The notes beneath the pieces were generated by a model. The model searched no databases, was not told where the DNA came from, and worked only from the letters and a program-made list of their open reading frames with translations. From Paramacrobiotus metropolitanus (lineage: Eukaryota; Tardigrada; Eutardigrada; Parachela; Macrobiotidae), in contig NW_026570241.1 of NCBI RefSeq assembly GCF_019649055.1, positions 186,001 to 250,000 on the forward strand: a stretch of 64,000 nucleotides of DNA. The letters are read 5' to 3'. Every line of letters starts with the position of its first letter. Position 1 is the first letter of the stretch. The translations under genes were made by a program, and so were the position numbers. Shown piece by piece: positions 34,082 through 45,398 of this stretch.

Positions 34082-35861
34082 TGTGCTAGACAAGACACAA
34101 ATCACAATCCAGACACGGAGCAAAAGTGGCGATAGACAGATACAGGTAGCAGCTGCTCTGTTCCAGCTTTCAGATGATTGTTATTCAGGATCAAGTAAAG
34201 AAATGGCAAGACAGGAACTGCGTGAAAGAGAAAACGCGGAAGCAGCCGAAAGAAGAGCACAATTGTCAATCTTCTTGGGAGTTCGGTGCCTGCTCGATGC
34301 TGCATGCGCAGAGTCACGCCAGAGTGCAGATCTATCGGCAAACAATGCTGCACCGCCAGGCGTCGGCGGTTTTAATTAAAATACTGCACTCTGTGCACTG
34401 TGTGCAGTACGTACAGTACGTAGTACAATGCGTATAAAGGACCATCCATAAACTAGGGAAGTGCACCGCTGCAGGCTAGCACTAAAAGACCGAAGCGAAG
34501 CCAGAAATTTCCGTAAGATGGTCCATTCTGAACAAAATCTTTTCCTGTATTACGAATTTTCGTCCAATTTTGAATTCACATATTTCTAGTCAACATTAAA
34601 ATCTGCTGCCTATATTATGCAGTTTGAATGATTTGCCAACAACCTCAGAACGAAAGTTTACAGTAGAGCATTTTAGGGAAGAAGACTGACAAAAATTCCA
34701 CAGATAAAGCACGTCCACGTGTAGAGCTAGCACAAGCAGAGAAAAATTATCAAGTTGTGTTAGTTTAAAAACAATAATTACTGTATTTCTTCATAAGGAG
34801 TACACAGAAATGCTTACGAATTACTTAACTAAGGAGTACAACCGAGTACTTTTTACAACCATAAATCTTATTCCGCCCTTAAAAATACATGTTGACCCAT
34901 TTGAGGGAAGTATGTCGGTCCCTGTTACCAAATTTTGTACACAAAACACTTTGTTTAACTTACAGTATTCCCAAACACTTTTTTGGTACCAAAATTCTCT
35001 CCTTCCCACTTTCCACCCGACATTCATTCAATATTGCTGACCCACGTTTTCATCAGATTTCGTCGCTCAACAAACTTATTCAAAACCTGGATGCTAACTT
35101 CGGCAACATGTGATTACACGGAAAGAATTTGCAAAACTATAGCTATGTGTAGGTCAACAGCAACTGGCCAAGCCAAACAAAAATTATGCTCGTTGGGGTA
35201 CATTAGTACCCCACTGCGGGCCCTAATAAAAACGTTGCTGCTCCAAAAAAATTATTAAATAAAGAATTTACTCATTGATTCATTTCGCATAAAAAGGCAC
35301 TAAATAAAATCACTAAAGGAAAACAACCAATAAGCAAAATCAATAACTTACTACGATTTTCATAAAGGAAAAACACGAAGCACTGGAATCGGACCGTCTG
35401 CAATGTTAAAGAAACCGGTTTTGCACGTTGACAAAATTCAACAAATTTGAAATTTTTACAATGCCGATTTGTTTTATTAAATACACAGCAGTGAAAAACA
35501 CACAGGCATTCCCATAATATCGGGGGCAAAACCAGTCTACCCGAACCGTCTCCCTGCACTGCTGCCGTCACCCGGCTGGAGATACTTACGTTGTGGCTAA
35601 ACATGGTGTTATGTACCGCGCCCGATTTAGCCGTAATTATTATGTGTTGCCGTAACGTCACATTCCAGCCTGGTGACGGCAGCAGCGCCGTAAACCGGCT
35701 CCACTAAGACGGTTTTCCCCCCTATATAACCTCACACTTTACTCTGGAATAATAATATATATAGGGTTTCTGCTATTACGTAATGCGTGAGCAGCGTGAC
35801 CGACGGACAGATTATTGCGTGACCGACATGACCGACAAAAATTCCTGTTATCCTGAACATA
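34082..35861. other. Spacer with repeat fragments
   Basis: No gene. At 34433-34455 a TA is followed by AAAGGACCATCCATAAACT, which looks like one end of the ATCCATAAATTACG MITE family. A short motif at 34482-34495 (GACCGAAGCGAAGC) is the inverse of 35867-35885. An inverted repeat pairs 35559-35580 with 35664-35685 (21 of 22 bases) and encloses the block also found in Drp1 A intron 2. Confidence 0.5.
35559..35685. repeat. Inverted repeat, probable non-autonomous element core
   Basis: Arms 35559-35580 and 35664-35685 match as inverted complements at 21 of 22 positions (CTGCTGCCGTCACCCGGCTGGA type). The interior, with ACGTTGTGGCTAAAC and CGCGCCCGATTTAGC, matches the degenerate copy near 4530-4595. 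The full element limits are not clear. Confidence 0.55.
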
Positions 35862-36138
35862 GAGGACCTTCGCTTCGCTTCGGTCGATTACGTAACGCAA
35901 GTAGGGGGAGGGGGGAGCCTTTGAAACGTTACGATTTATGACAAAGGGGAGGGGCTTTTACAATTTGTTACGTTTTGTTAAATTTATGACATCACAATGG
36001 TATAGCTTATGGACGGGTTTTGATTTAATTACGTAATGCTTAGGGGAGGGGATCTCAGTTTTGTCAGCGTTGGTGACACAGGGGAGGGGAGTATTCAAAA
36101 CCGTGAATTTTAGCGTTACGTAATTTATGGATGGCCCC
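35862..36138. mobile_element. TA-flanked MITE, second member of the ATCCATAAATTACG family
   Basis: The right end reads CGTTACGTAATTTATGGATGGCCCC followed by TA (36139-36140), the same TIR type as the element in Drp1 C intron 4. The left end starts GAGGACC after TA (35860-35861) and rejoins the TIR at TTACGTAACGC, but the ATCCATAAA core is replaced by CTTCGCTTCGGTC-type sequence. The interior has G-rich blocks like the first copy. No ORF. The body is 277 bases. Confidence 0.65.
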
Positions 36139-36175
36139 TAACTGTATTCGATCTGCCATGTACGTACGTACAATG

Positions 36176-36331
36176 TAGGACTAAATGGTAGCATAGCCCA
36201 CACCCAGCATTTTGTACGCAAGCGGTGCAGTGCACTTGTACGAAACGGATATTTTGAACTCAGTCGTACAGTGCACTGCGCTGCATTCGAACTGAATGTG
36301 GAGATGTTGGGTATGCGACCATTTTGTCCTA
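36176..36331. mobile_element. Palindromic MITE-like element
   Basis: The ends 36176-36210 and 36304-36331 are inverted repeats of each other with a few mismatches and gaps (TAGGAC.AAATGGT.GCATA). A second inverted pair, GCAGTGCACTTGTACG and CGTACAGTGCACTGC, lies inside. The unit is about 156 bases with no ORF. Confidence 0.6.
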
Positions 36332-36584
36332 AGCTGTAAGCACGACAGCCAATCCCTGCCGCGCAGAGTATTAATTTTATAGTAATTAATTTTTTAAGAT
36401 TGAAACCGGCCTTTTAATTTGCCAACAAAAATCAAAAATTAATTAATGGCGTTTTTTAATGCCTGTCAGTTGGCACGCTGCTCGACCTAGCTGTGTAAGT
36501 TCAAGTACATGTACATGTATTCAAGTACATGTACTTACTTCTGTTGTAAGAAACACCACATCCGTACGTGCGAGCTGGAGCAGC

Positions 36585-36815
36585 GGCGGCAAAGACTGAA
36601 CAGGATAAAGAAACCAAGTACCGGAACATCACCCAGGACTACCTGTTCAGCGCTTCGGGCTTCGAAACGCTGGGACCTTAGGTACGGCAAGAAACCGGCG
36701 AGGCACGATCCTCACGAGCACCGGGATAGGTATTTGCGCCAGCGTATCAGAATAGGAATCCAACGCGTGAATGCGGCCTCATTTCAGGAACAGCTCCACC
36801 GGGAGCAAATTTAGA
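36585..36815 (+). mobile_element. LINE reverse-transcriptase C-terminal fragment (relic)
   Basis: One frame reads AKTEQDKETKYRNITQDYLF and then SASGFETLGP. A second frame just downstream reads RQRIRIGIQRVNAASF. Together these match, in order, the tail found in many invertebrate non-LTR reverse transcriptases: a KYxxLxPxYxFxPVAVETLG block followed by QRxSxxIQRGNAAS. The two blocks are in different frames, the stretch between them is shortened, and nothing upstream resembles an RT domain. It is a 5'-truncated, decayed scrap. Confidence 0.6.
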
Positions 36816-37851
36816 TCGGTTGTTCCTACGCGGACGGAGGATGTAGATGTAATGTGTACAATTAAATCTAAATCGGTTAGATCTCCTGAGCCTATTTTCT
36901 GCTGATTGAGTGTACTGCTTTGTGATGTTCATTGTTTTTCTCTAAAGTGTAACGTACTGATGAAATTCTTTTGTTTTCGAACGATTATTGTACGAATTAA
37001 TCAAAAGAAACAAAGTAAGTATTAACCTTGAGTACAATACTACGTATGTGTACCACTTTTTACAGTTTGGCAGAACAAAATTAATTAATCGTAACAAAAC
37101 ACTTTACATTTAACAGATGGATTCAAGACGACAACTGCATATATATATATGTATCACGCAGAATCAACAATCAGAGACAACCTAATCACCGAAAGCCGCA
37201 AATGCACCTAAAATTATACAAGTCTTCACAGCCGCCAAAAAAATGGCACTGCATCGTGATATAAAGTCGCCACTGGCAAGCATGCTAGAAAATGTTACAG
37301 TATAGCACTCGTATTCTTGTATTGTACATGGGGTTAAAATCTTTCAAATTATATAAATAGGTATAACAATTAGGAGGCCAATATAAATAGGTAATGAGGA
37401 TATAAACAGGCCAAATGCACCAATATAATGAACTAAATTAGTGTTTTTCCTACAAATCCAGGTGTGTTAATTTACGTACCTACAATGAACTGCAAAGTGC
37501 ATTTGGAAAAACGTACTGTAAAACTTAGGCGCATTTATTTTATTGATATTTCACGCATAAAAGCCTCATGAACGGAAAGAAGCTCTGTCAGCTTACTGGT
37601 TAGCATACTTTAACAAATATACAAACAAAATTATTCAGGGCATAAAATGTGAGTATCGGCCATCTGTTAACGAGAAACATAATATTGTTAGAAAGACGAA
37701 ATTAAATCCAACTCTGAGAATTCGAAACAGCAACGGATAAGACGCAAAACGTTATACCATTTGTAAAGATTCACGCAAGCCATTCGCTATGTACAGTGGT
37801 ACACTATTCAAAAACATTCATGATTCATCCAACGGACGAACTGCAAAACGT
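36816..37851. other. Spacer downstream of the RING gene
   Basis: AT-rich with no gene. It contains a (AT)n stretch near 37139-37150 and simple TATAAATAGG repeats near 37350-37400. It includes the 3' flank of the minus-strand RING gene. Confidence 0.5.
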
Positions 37852-39709
37852 TCACCGGTGTCGGAATGCGGCAAAAATCAGCACCACCACCAGCATCACA
37901 ACCACCAGAATGGCCGATGTCTGCTCCCGATCGGTACCGCGCTGGCGCTGATCATCATGGGGACCGGGATTGAAACGTCCACTCGACGTATCACGGTAAG
38001 CTCCGCCATTGGCCGGCTCTGCAATCGGAGAAACCGACGATAAAATTAATACCGCACCAAACTTGGGAAAGCGAGATTATCCACGTGACCACGTACACAG
38101 TTTTATTGTTAACCGACGCACAGTACAGAATTTTATTAGTTAATTATTTAATGAACGGGATCAAATTTAAGATTATATCGTATTTTCTACCAATACAGGA
38201 CGGACGTTTTACAAAAACAAATCAAGCCAAATGAAATTGAAAATAATTTCTCATCGTTAGCAATATTATTTTCACAATACATGATACATCCCAACGATTT
38301 CACTGCTCTACATTCGTCCAAAACGCATTGAAAAGAGATTAGCGGCAAACAATCAGAACGAGGTAACGCGGCGGTCACCGGAAGCGCCACAAACCCTGAG
38401 TTAATAACAGATTAAAAACACCACTAACTGAAATAAGATAAAAGAGCGAACATTCCCTTATAAAGATAAAATTAATCAAATCGCCCCTTCCGAGAAAATA
38501 GTACTTCTATATCCGTACACCGTCAATACCCTTTTTTAAGCGTGATAATTACTGACAACCACCAATTTCATCCTGTACATAAACCACAAAACAGCACCAT
38601 TTCCGGTCGTAAAATTACAGCTTCTGTTTACTGCAACCACGCGACTTATACGACTTTACGGCTATGGAAGTTATTTTAAACGAAAAGTATAACGAAAGGA
38701 AATCGCTGCATGAAATTAACAAATTCGGTTAGAAATTATTCTGAAAAACAGTGACGAGACTTGATAATCATCCAAGAGAAGTCGTCAAAAACCTCAGCAA
38801 ATAACATTAGGGTAGAAATACTCGAAAGTCGTGCAGACTCGTCCTGCACTTTACTACCATACTGTCGCTCTCCATGCTTAGGTAACTTTGCTTCTACACT
38901 TTAGTACTATTCTATATTTACTTCAAAAATATATTCTATCTGATCAGACGCCCGGTCAAGTGCGTATTATCAAGCGAATCAAAATGAACCCTGCGTAAAG
39001 TCCAAGGAATGATGTTGCAATCTCGTCCTCGCTGCAAACTAGACGCATCCGCTTACGACTCAGTAGTTAATCATCCGTTCAAACGACATCTCAACGGAAA
39101 TTTAAAATTTCCGTCCGTATTTTAAAAAACGGTCAGACTTTACCCTCTTTGGCGAACTTTGAATTCTTCTTGTGCTTGCAGTAGCGCTGGTGTTTATCAA
39201 TTTGGCTCAGTGGAGAAACAAAGCTGCATCCTCCGTCCGCGTAGGAACACCGGATCCGTAGTTTCTCCAACAGAGCGGCGATCGTTCGGTTGGGAGGACG
39301 GAGATAGCAACGATTGTTGGCCTGCTTCACGGGATTTCTGTCCAGTGGACATTCCGATTTCCCCTGGAGCCAACGGGCAATGCAGCTTTGACAGAAAATG
39401 TGCTGGCAATCCGGCAACTAATGCAGATAAATGTAAATAAGCCCAAAAGTAAAACCAAACCAATGTAAACATGGTAAAGAAGCTATCGAAAAATTCAGAA
39501 TGCTCCAAGCGGTCGTAAATCCGCTGCGAGCAACGAATTCTCTGTAACGAAGTGAGAGTAGTCTAATCTGGTCTACGGAATCGTAGCCGGTTGGCGCATG
39601 GATAAAATCTTACTTCAACTGGATGATCGAAAACATCCATGCAAATCGGGCAAACGAGCAAATCCTTGTCAACAGATCCTTCCTCGAAACGATTTATATC
39701 GTATCCCAT
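37852..39709 (-). CDS. NRDP1/RNF151-like RING E3 ligase with C-terminal membrane anchor
   Basis: Three exons, 39709-39614, 39417-39144 and 38018-37852, join in phase (178 residues). The N-terminus MGYDINRFEE matches the NRDP1/RNF151 start (MGYDVTRF in NRDP1). A C3HC4 RING follows (CPIC, then CQHIFCQSC, then CPLDR; residues about 20-60) and a cysteine/histidine segment (CSYADGGC, HQRYC) like the first TRAF/SIAH-type finger of that family. Instead of the rest of NRDP1 (coiled coil and USP8-binding domain), exon 3 encodes a polar linker and a hydrophobic helix (SAILVVVMLVVVLIFAAF) ending FRHR. This is a tail-anchor layout that would place the RING in the cytosol on an organelle membrane. RING domains bind E2 enzymes and direct ubiquitin transfer. 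Intron 2 is 1.1 kb. It is divergent from the L9 gene, 626 bases apart. Confidence 0.8.
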
Positions 39710-40335
39710 CGTACTACCAAAGTATGTTAAAACTACTTAAATACAAACTAAAAAAAAACTTTAGATAGGTATTTGGCATGAACTGTAAAGTTGTAAACCT
39801 CGGTCCCCGAGCAGCAAAACTAGAATTCAACTTGCAATTTTACAAAGCGTTTGGAACAACTCACAGCTGGGAAACGAAAATCACAACATTGGGTGGCGTG
39901 GCGTCACGGGGCTGACATACGAAGGGGCGCTCGCCCGCCTGCACTACGCTCTGGCCACCGCAGCCCTCGGGCAGCAAGCTCGTTTCGAAATGCCTCCATA
40001 AACATGTTTTCTGTTTTCCCGTATTTTGCTATTTTCGGGTTCTTTTCGATTGTCACTTTGATCCGGGAATACATGATTTTTCCCAAGTCAAGTCCGACTG
40101 TTCAAAAGTGTTCATCTTCATAGCACTAACTGTGGTATTCTTTATCATAAGAATGGCGTAGTAACGTTAACATTGAGCGAGTGAAGTCACTGAAGAGTGA
40201 AGTGATACGTTTTGCATTGAGGAGGCTGGAAAAGCCATCGTTGATTTCGTAGTTTCTTGCTTCAGATTGTTTTCGATCGCTCTGATCTGCTTGTAAATAT
40301 TCTGCGATCATTTTTATTGTGCCACTAGCTGCAGC
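39710..40335. promoter_or_regulatory. Divergent intergenic region between RING gene and mRpL9
   Basis: This 626-base stretch separates the starts of the RING gene (minus) and mRpL9 (plus), so it probably holds both promoters. The GC-rich part (39890-39990) may be a shared core. An ORF at 39851-40123 and its antisense shadow have no family support. Confidence 0.45.
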
Positions 40336-42578
40336 ATGGCACACTCCGTTGCTCGCAGCCTCGCCATACAGTCGCGTGCGCTGTGGTCTGTGTCGACCAG
40401 ATTCGCACCGAGTGTGTGCTGCTTCTCCACGACGAGCTGTCAGGTACTCGACTGATCCTCGCACTTGAAGTCCTGACACCCGCGAAGAGGTCGTTATTAA
40501 TTGTTTTTAGGACACTTGGGTAGTTAAAGTACAGCGTCCGTATGACTTCCGAGACCCCGATTATCCGAAACGGCGTAAAGCCGATCATCTGCACATGGTG
40601 TACGATGTCATTGAGAATACCCACGATCCTGCGCATCCGCCGCGGAAGATCGACGTCATGCTCACCGGCGACGTGCCAGGTTAGTTAGAATCCATGAGTA
40701 TGGAACTATTATTTTATGGAGCTATTATCACGTTAAGCGCAGATATTTGCGGAGAATTGTCATTAATAATGTCACTGCAGTTGTTTGATTTTACTCGTAT
40801 TCCGTTTCAAGAGAACATGTGCCAGTTATGATTTATCACCGCTTCCTGAGACTGCGACTAAATAACTAACTTCAGTTCATAATTTATTCTGGCGCGTACC
40901 TTTAAATTTGTTACTTACTGCAGTAAATTTTGGAAATTTTTAAAACTAAATTGTTACGATTCTTGTTTCGATTTTCGTAGTATTTCTTTCGCTGGATCCA
41001 CTAAAATACTTAGTTGAACAATGTTGGAAGTAGCTTGTTCCGAATTTTTATTTTTCATGAATATAGTTTTTGCTGAAGCCTGAGATGCCTTGAATAGTTT
41101 ATGAATGTGCAAGACTGCAACTCAAGATTGACAAATTGATATTTAAGGGTGTTCGACTTCTGCTGCATCAGTAGGGAGCAGGTCTTATTTGACTGCTATT
41201 TAATTTTTGTGTAAAAGAACAATTTCCGTTGATAAAGGGAATTTGCAAGGCTGCGACGCTGCTCCTGTGTGTAAATTAAATTTTGTTTTCTTGCAGAGCT
41301 TGGCAGAGTGGGTGATATTGTATCCGTGACCAGTGAGCAGTTTCGACGATTTTTATTCCCGGAGAAAAACGCGGTCTATGCTACGCCGGAAGCGCGAGCC
41401 AAGTTTGAAGAAAGAAAGAAAGTCAGTAGCGTATTACTCAGAAATTAAGAAAAGAAACTCAGTAGTAAGCGCACGTCGTCGATCGTGCGTAAGCGTCTCA
41501 GCTGAGGTGTAACAGTAATCCACTGCTCGCATAATGTTGCAGGCGGCGAAAGCGGATCCGAGTTTGGAGTCGAGTTCCCCACCGCCCGACTAGCCCAGTC
41601 CATGCTGAATGATACGGTGTGCAATGTATTCCTCAATCTCCACACCCCCTGGACACTGGAAAAATGGCATATTCGAGCTGCACTGCGCCAAAATGTAAAC
41701 ATTCTTCGCATCATAATATTTTCTTTTTTTTATTCACTTATAGTTTTCTGCGTTCTTGAATTTTTAAATTTCGCTGTCTCGTTCTGTTGCCAGCAGCAGA
41801 GTGTAATTATACCGTGCATTACAGTGTATAGTGTATACATACAACTCATAGTACATGATTCATTGAAAACCTGTTATTTTGTGAAATTGTATTTTAATCT
41901 GGATGCAGAAAATATGAATTTAAAAATGTAAAGTTTAGCTCGTAAATTCTGATGTAAAATTTGGCTCGAGGCAGTGCCTTTTATTTTTCATTCATTGATC
42001 TTTTTCACAAATATTGAGCTGCTTTTTTAATGCTTAATTTTTCTGCTTTGCAGAAATTTTTTCAGTTCTTCAGTAAATTTTAGTATTTGAATTTTAGGGA
42101 ATCTGGGTGCCCGACGAAGCCATTGAACTGCCCAGCCAGGAAATCACTGGTCCACATCGCGATCAGCATGGAAAATATTTCAGTATTTTCCTTACGGTAA
42201 TCAGATTGCACGGATAATTGTGCTTCAGTTAGCCCGGTTCTGGTGTATTGTGTTTATCGTGCCTTTTTTTAATATAATTTTTCGAAGCAGTGCTCTGCAA
42301 TGCAGACATTTGTCTTGCAGATCAATAAAAAGGAGCGTGCCTGTGTGCTGTGTCGGATTGTCTTATTCTGCCGCGATCCATCCGAGATCCTGCCGGAATT
42401 AGATCTGACGGCGGAGAAGCCTCTTAATCCTGAACCGCTGTTTCCCGGTGCAGTTGTGCCGGAGAACACCCGATCCGGCGTGCGTTGGGATCGTTCGTTA
42501 CTCAGCGACGAACCGCCTCCCTCCAATTTCACTTATGTGCCATTACCTGTTGACATCACCAGGGTTGTACGCGAATAG
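40336..42578 (+). CDS. mRpL9: Mitochondrial large-subunit ribosomal protein bL9m
   Basis: Six exons: 40336-40443, 40511-40679, 41297-41425, 41543-41694, 42098-42196, 42321-42578. They total 915 bases (304 residues; human MRPL9 has 267). Exon 1 encodes a basic, Ser-rich mitochondrial targeting sequence (MAHSVARSLAIQSRALWS). The core L9 domain is KIDVMLTGDVPELGRVGDIV through FRRFLFPEKNAVYATPE, matching the family pattern of LG..GD.V.V followed by R..L.P...A.YA. It stabilises the L1-stalk side of the mitochondrial large subunit. Phase supports the exon 3 donor at 41426 (A|GTAGCG) rather than the GTCAGT four bases upstream. The C-terminal half (42098 on) is conserved in gene position but divergent in sequence. 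Confidence 0.88.
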
Positions 42579-42948
42579 CTGTGAATGATCATATTGTGCA
42601 TTGTCGTGTATTAAATGAGGTTTCCCACGATGGAAATGTTCGACAGAAAACATTGGCTAGTTCCCTGATTGGTAGCGGGTGTAAAAAGCTGAAAAAAATA
42701 GAAAAGAATACAACAAATTCTTGGTTGCACATACAGTACAAAAGTCTGTCTTCAGTACGAAGTATCCTGGATACAGATTTCCTCGTATATAGGTTTGGAA
42801 ACCCGTTTAAAAGGATTTGATTGATTTCCCGGTCACATGGTGAGCTTGGGACGAACTGGAGTGTCTGTACGAGTCGGCGGCGAAAGTTACAGTAACAAAT
42901 CGGTACCGACTACCGATAGTTGAGTCAGAGTGTCATATACATAGAGGT
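42579..42948. other. Short convergent spacer between mRpL9 and the receptor gene
   Basis: A 370-base 3'-to-3' spacer with no ORF of note. ATTAAA near 42609 may serve as the mRpL9 polyadenylation signal. Confidence 0.4.
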
Positions 42949-44397
42949 TTAAATTGCAGTTTTGAATAGCAGAATTGACTCGTTGCGAACGACTGATCCG
43001 AAATTTGCAATTAACCATTCCATTTCCGGCTCCTGATTCCCGTGTCCCAGCTCAGAGAAGAGTATTATATTGGTGAAAATTGCTCCTGCCAACTGCATGA
43101 ATATTAGAAAACAAACAAATCGACAATTGTACAAACTGAACACTACTCGTACACTATCGCATCTGCAGGGTACAATAACATAAATCTGTTGTACAGATAT
43201 GTAATTGTACGCCTACACAATACAGTATTAAGCACTAATCCGTCAAAGGTCATCGGTCAACTCACGCTTAGGCAAAACGTTCGGTCAAGGCGCAAACCTC
43301 CAACAGTGAATCCTGGACATCCGACCTCCAGTTTTCGTTCCAGTTTGGCGTAGACATCCGTATCGTGATTCGAAATTATTTTCGTAACAGAATATAGAGC
43401 CGGTAAAATTCCCGCTACCTAAAGAAAATGTTGCAAAACACACAGATATGCAGTCATGTAAGCAGTTCTGCGTTTTCTTTTTGCTACTTACATTTTCGTT
43501 CACTTTAGTAAATGCCACACCAACGACACCGAGCTTAACCGCGCCACGCACAGCTGTTAGAAAAGAAGGAAAATCAATTTTCTCCTCCTTGGCATAACGA
43601 TCGCCAAGACGATAAGCTGCTGCTAAAATCCATGTGAGATTTTGCGAGGTATATGCTAGGTTGAACAACGAAAACTGCCGATTGAACAGCGCCATACTCC
43701 GGCAAGTATTCCAGTATGATGCTAAATAGCCATTTAATCTGCTGTCACCCGCTCCAGTTTGCGCCAATTTCGTATTTAAAATTCGAAACACTTCGGAGTA
43801 CAAAGCGGCGGTAAAGATTATGAGTGTTTGTAGGATACGTTCCCAAACGGTGTCAATCCGCCATATAGCACAATACAAAGCCGTCCAGAAAAAGCAGGCA
43901 TTCGAGCGACAACTTTCTACACCGCGAATATAATTATGCGGAATGTCATATGTCACAACGTTAACGCCAGCGAATGCAATGGTCAGTGCAATCCAGAATC
44001 CGAACGGTATGAGGAGGATGCACCATTCCCTTTTTGCAAGGTGCGCGCAGATTTCTTTTTCCATTCCCTTAATTAGCAGCAAAGTCTGTCGGCTAGTTCT
44101 CCAGCCGATCCAGACTGCGTAGACTGTGACCACCGAGTCGAACAGATCGCATAAATAAACCAGGATGGCGTTGAAACTGATCACCTTGAGCTGTTGTGTG
44201 TAATCGTGAATTTTGTAGCCCTGTGTTATGATAGTGGCGAGGGCTTGAAGGATTCCCAAGTAATTAGCCAATCGCAGGAGGCGTCGGCTCAGTAGCAACG
44301 GAAACTGGCTAAATCCCATTGACCACAATACGGTTAACCACACGATGTAAAGTTTGCTAACAAATCCCATTCTCCAAGAACAGGAATAAGCCAACAA
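42949..44397 (-). CDS. Gustatory-receptor-like seven-helix protein
   Basis: Three exons, 44397-43492, 43418-43266 and 43092-42949, join at phase 0 (400 residues from the first Met, 391 from the second at MGFVSK). Seven hydrophobic segments are visible, with long intracellular loops and no DRY or NPxxY motif, which argues against a rhodopsin-class receptor. The layout of a long first exon and two short C-terminal exons around TM6-TM7, and the last-helix pattern (AIFTNIILFSEL in place of the insect TYxxxLxQF), resemble the arthropod gustatory receptor (GR/GRL) superfamily. Those are ligand-gated cation channels with an intracellular N-terminus. Expected role: chemosensation. The assignment is by architecture; sequence identity to any named GR will be low. 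Confidence 0.6.
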
Positions 44398-45398
44398 TAT
44401 ATAACATTAGGAACCGTGCGAAATCAGATACGAATTTGCTTTGGAAACTAGGTATACTTCGCGTATACAGTGATTCGCGTTATGCCGGGTAGAATACGAT
44501 ATCGTGAATGGTGATTCTTAGCGATGTGTCAATTTGTACGAAAGGACTGATACGACGCAATTTTGCTTAAAATTCTATGGCGGTGTATTTCACATTATTA
44601 TGGCAGATCAATACGGGAACCAAAGGGGCAAAGCCAAGCATGTTGTCAAATATTTGGAGTCCTGTGCTGTGCAGTTAGAGTTGCTGACTATGTTATGTTC
44701 CCAGTTCCCCACTTGGGACGTGGTTCTTGTGTAAATAGTCGGTTTCTTCGATGACATTAATGGCAAGGTCACAAGCGTGTCACTGCACCGTAAACGGTTC
44801 AACGCTTAAATGCGTAACAGTGCGGTTCCGTAGCATCCGCTTGCTCAGAGTGTGTTTACGACAAAAACGCATCTGCGGCGTACTCTGTATGTGCTACCGT
44901 CTCTTTTTTGTTTACGGGCAATATATAAGTCGTGCTTTATTCTCGTAAACAAACTCTGGTAGACTAATTTTTTTGGGCGACTGCAGTACGCACGAGTTAC
45001 GAGTATTAACCTTGAGCGTCTTTCGAATGCAATGACGTAACATGCAGTGCTCGATTGCCTTACGACTATAAGCTTACCGTGCAAGGTCAAAAGCAGAAAT
45101 TTTACGGTGCCCACTTACTTACCAAGGCACTATCTCTATATCTGGTTACAGACTTACAGTAAGTACTCTGTAGCTGTCTCGCAATATACTGGAGCCCAGA
45201 TTCTGGGCTGGTATGTATGTCTCAGATTACGAAACAGAACAAGCTCAGGGTCACCAGTAATTAGTACGAGTGGAGTCCCTCGTGAGCAACAGCTTTAATT
45301 CGGAAAAAGGATCTCCCGTGTTACGTAATACGTACAAGAATTCCAGCAGCATGCACATACACAGACCGGCGGCATTCCATTAATACCTAAGCACTTTT
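44398..45398. other. Spacer between the gustatory-like gene and receptor 1
   Basis: No supportable gene in 1 kb. Short overlapping open frames on both strands look like chance. Confidence 0.5.

Noticed and set aside
39851-40123. 90-codon ORF in the divergent promoter region
   Set aside because: Its antisense frame is equally open, there is no family match, and it lies where promoters for both flanking genes must be.
41420-41426. Alternative donor GTCAGT for mRpL9 exon 3 at 41422
   Set aside because: It would leave phase 0 while the next exon starts two bases into a codon. The donor at 41426 fits and reads ERKKVSGESG.
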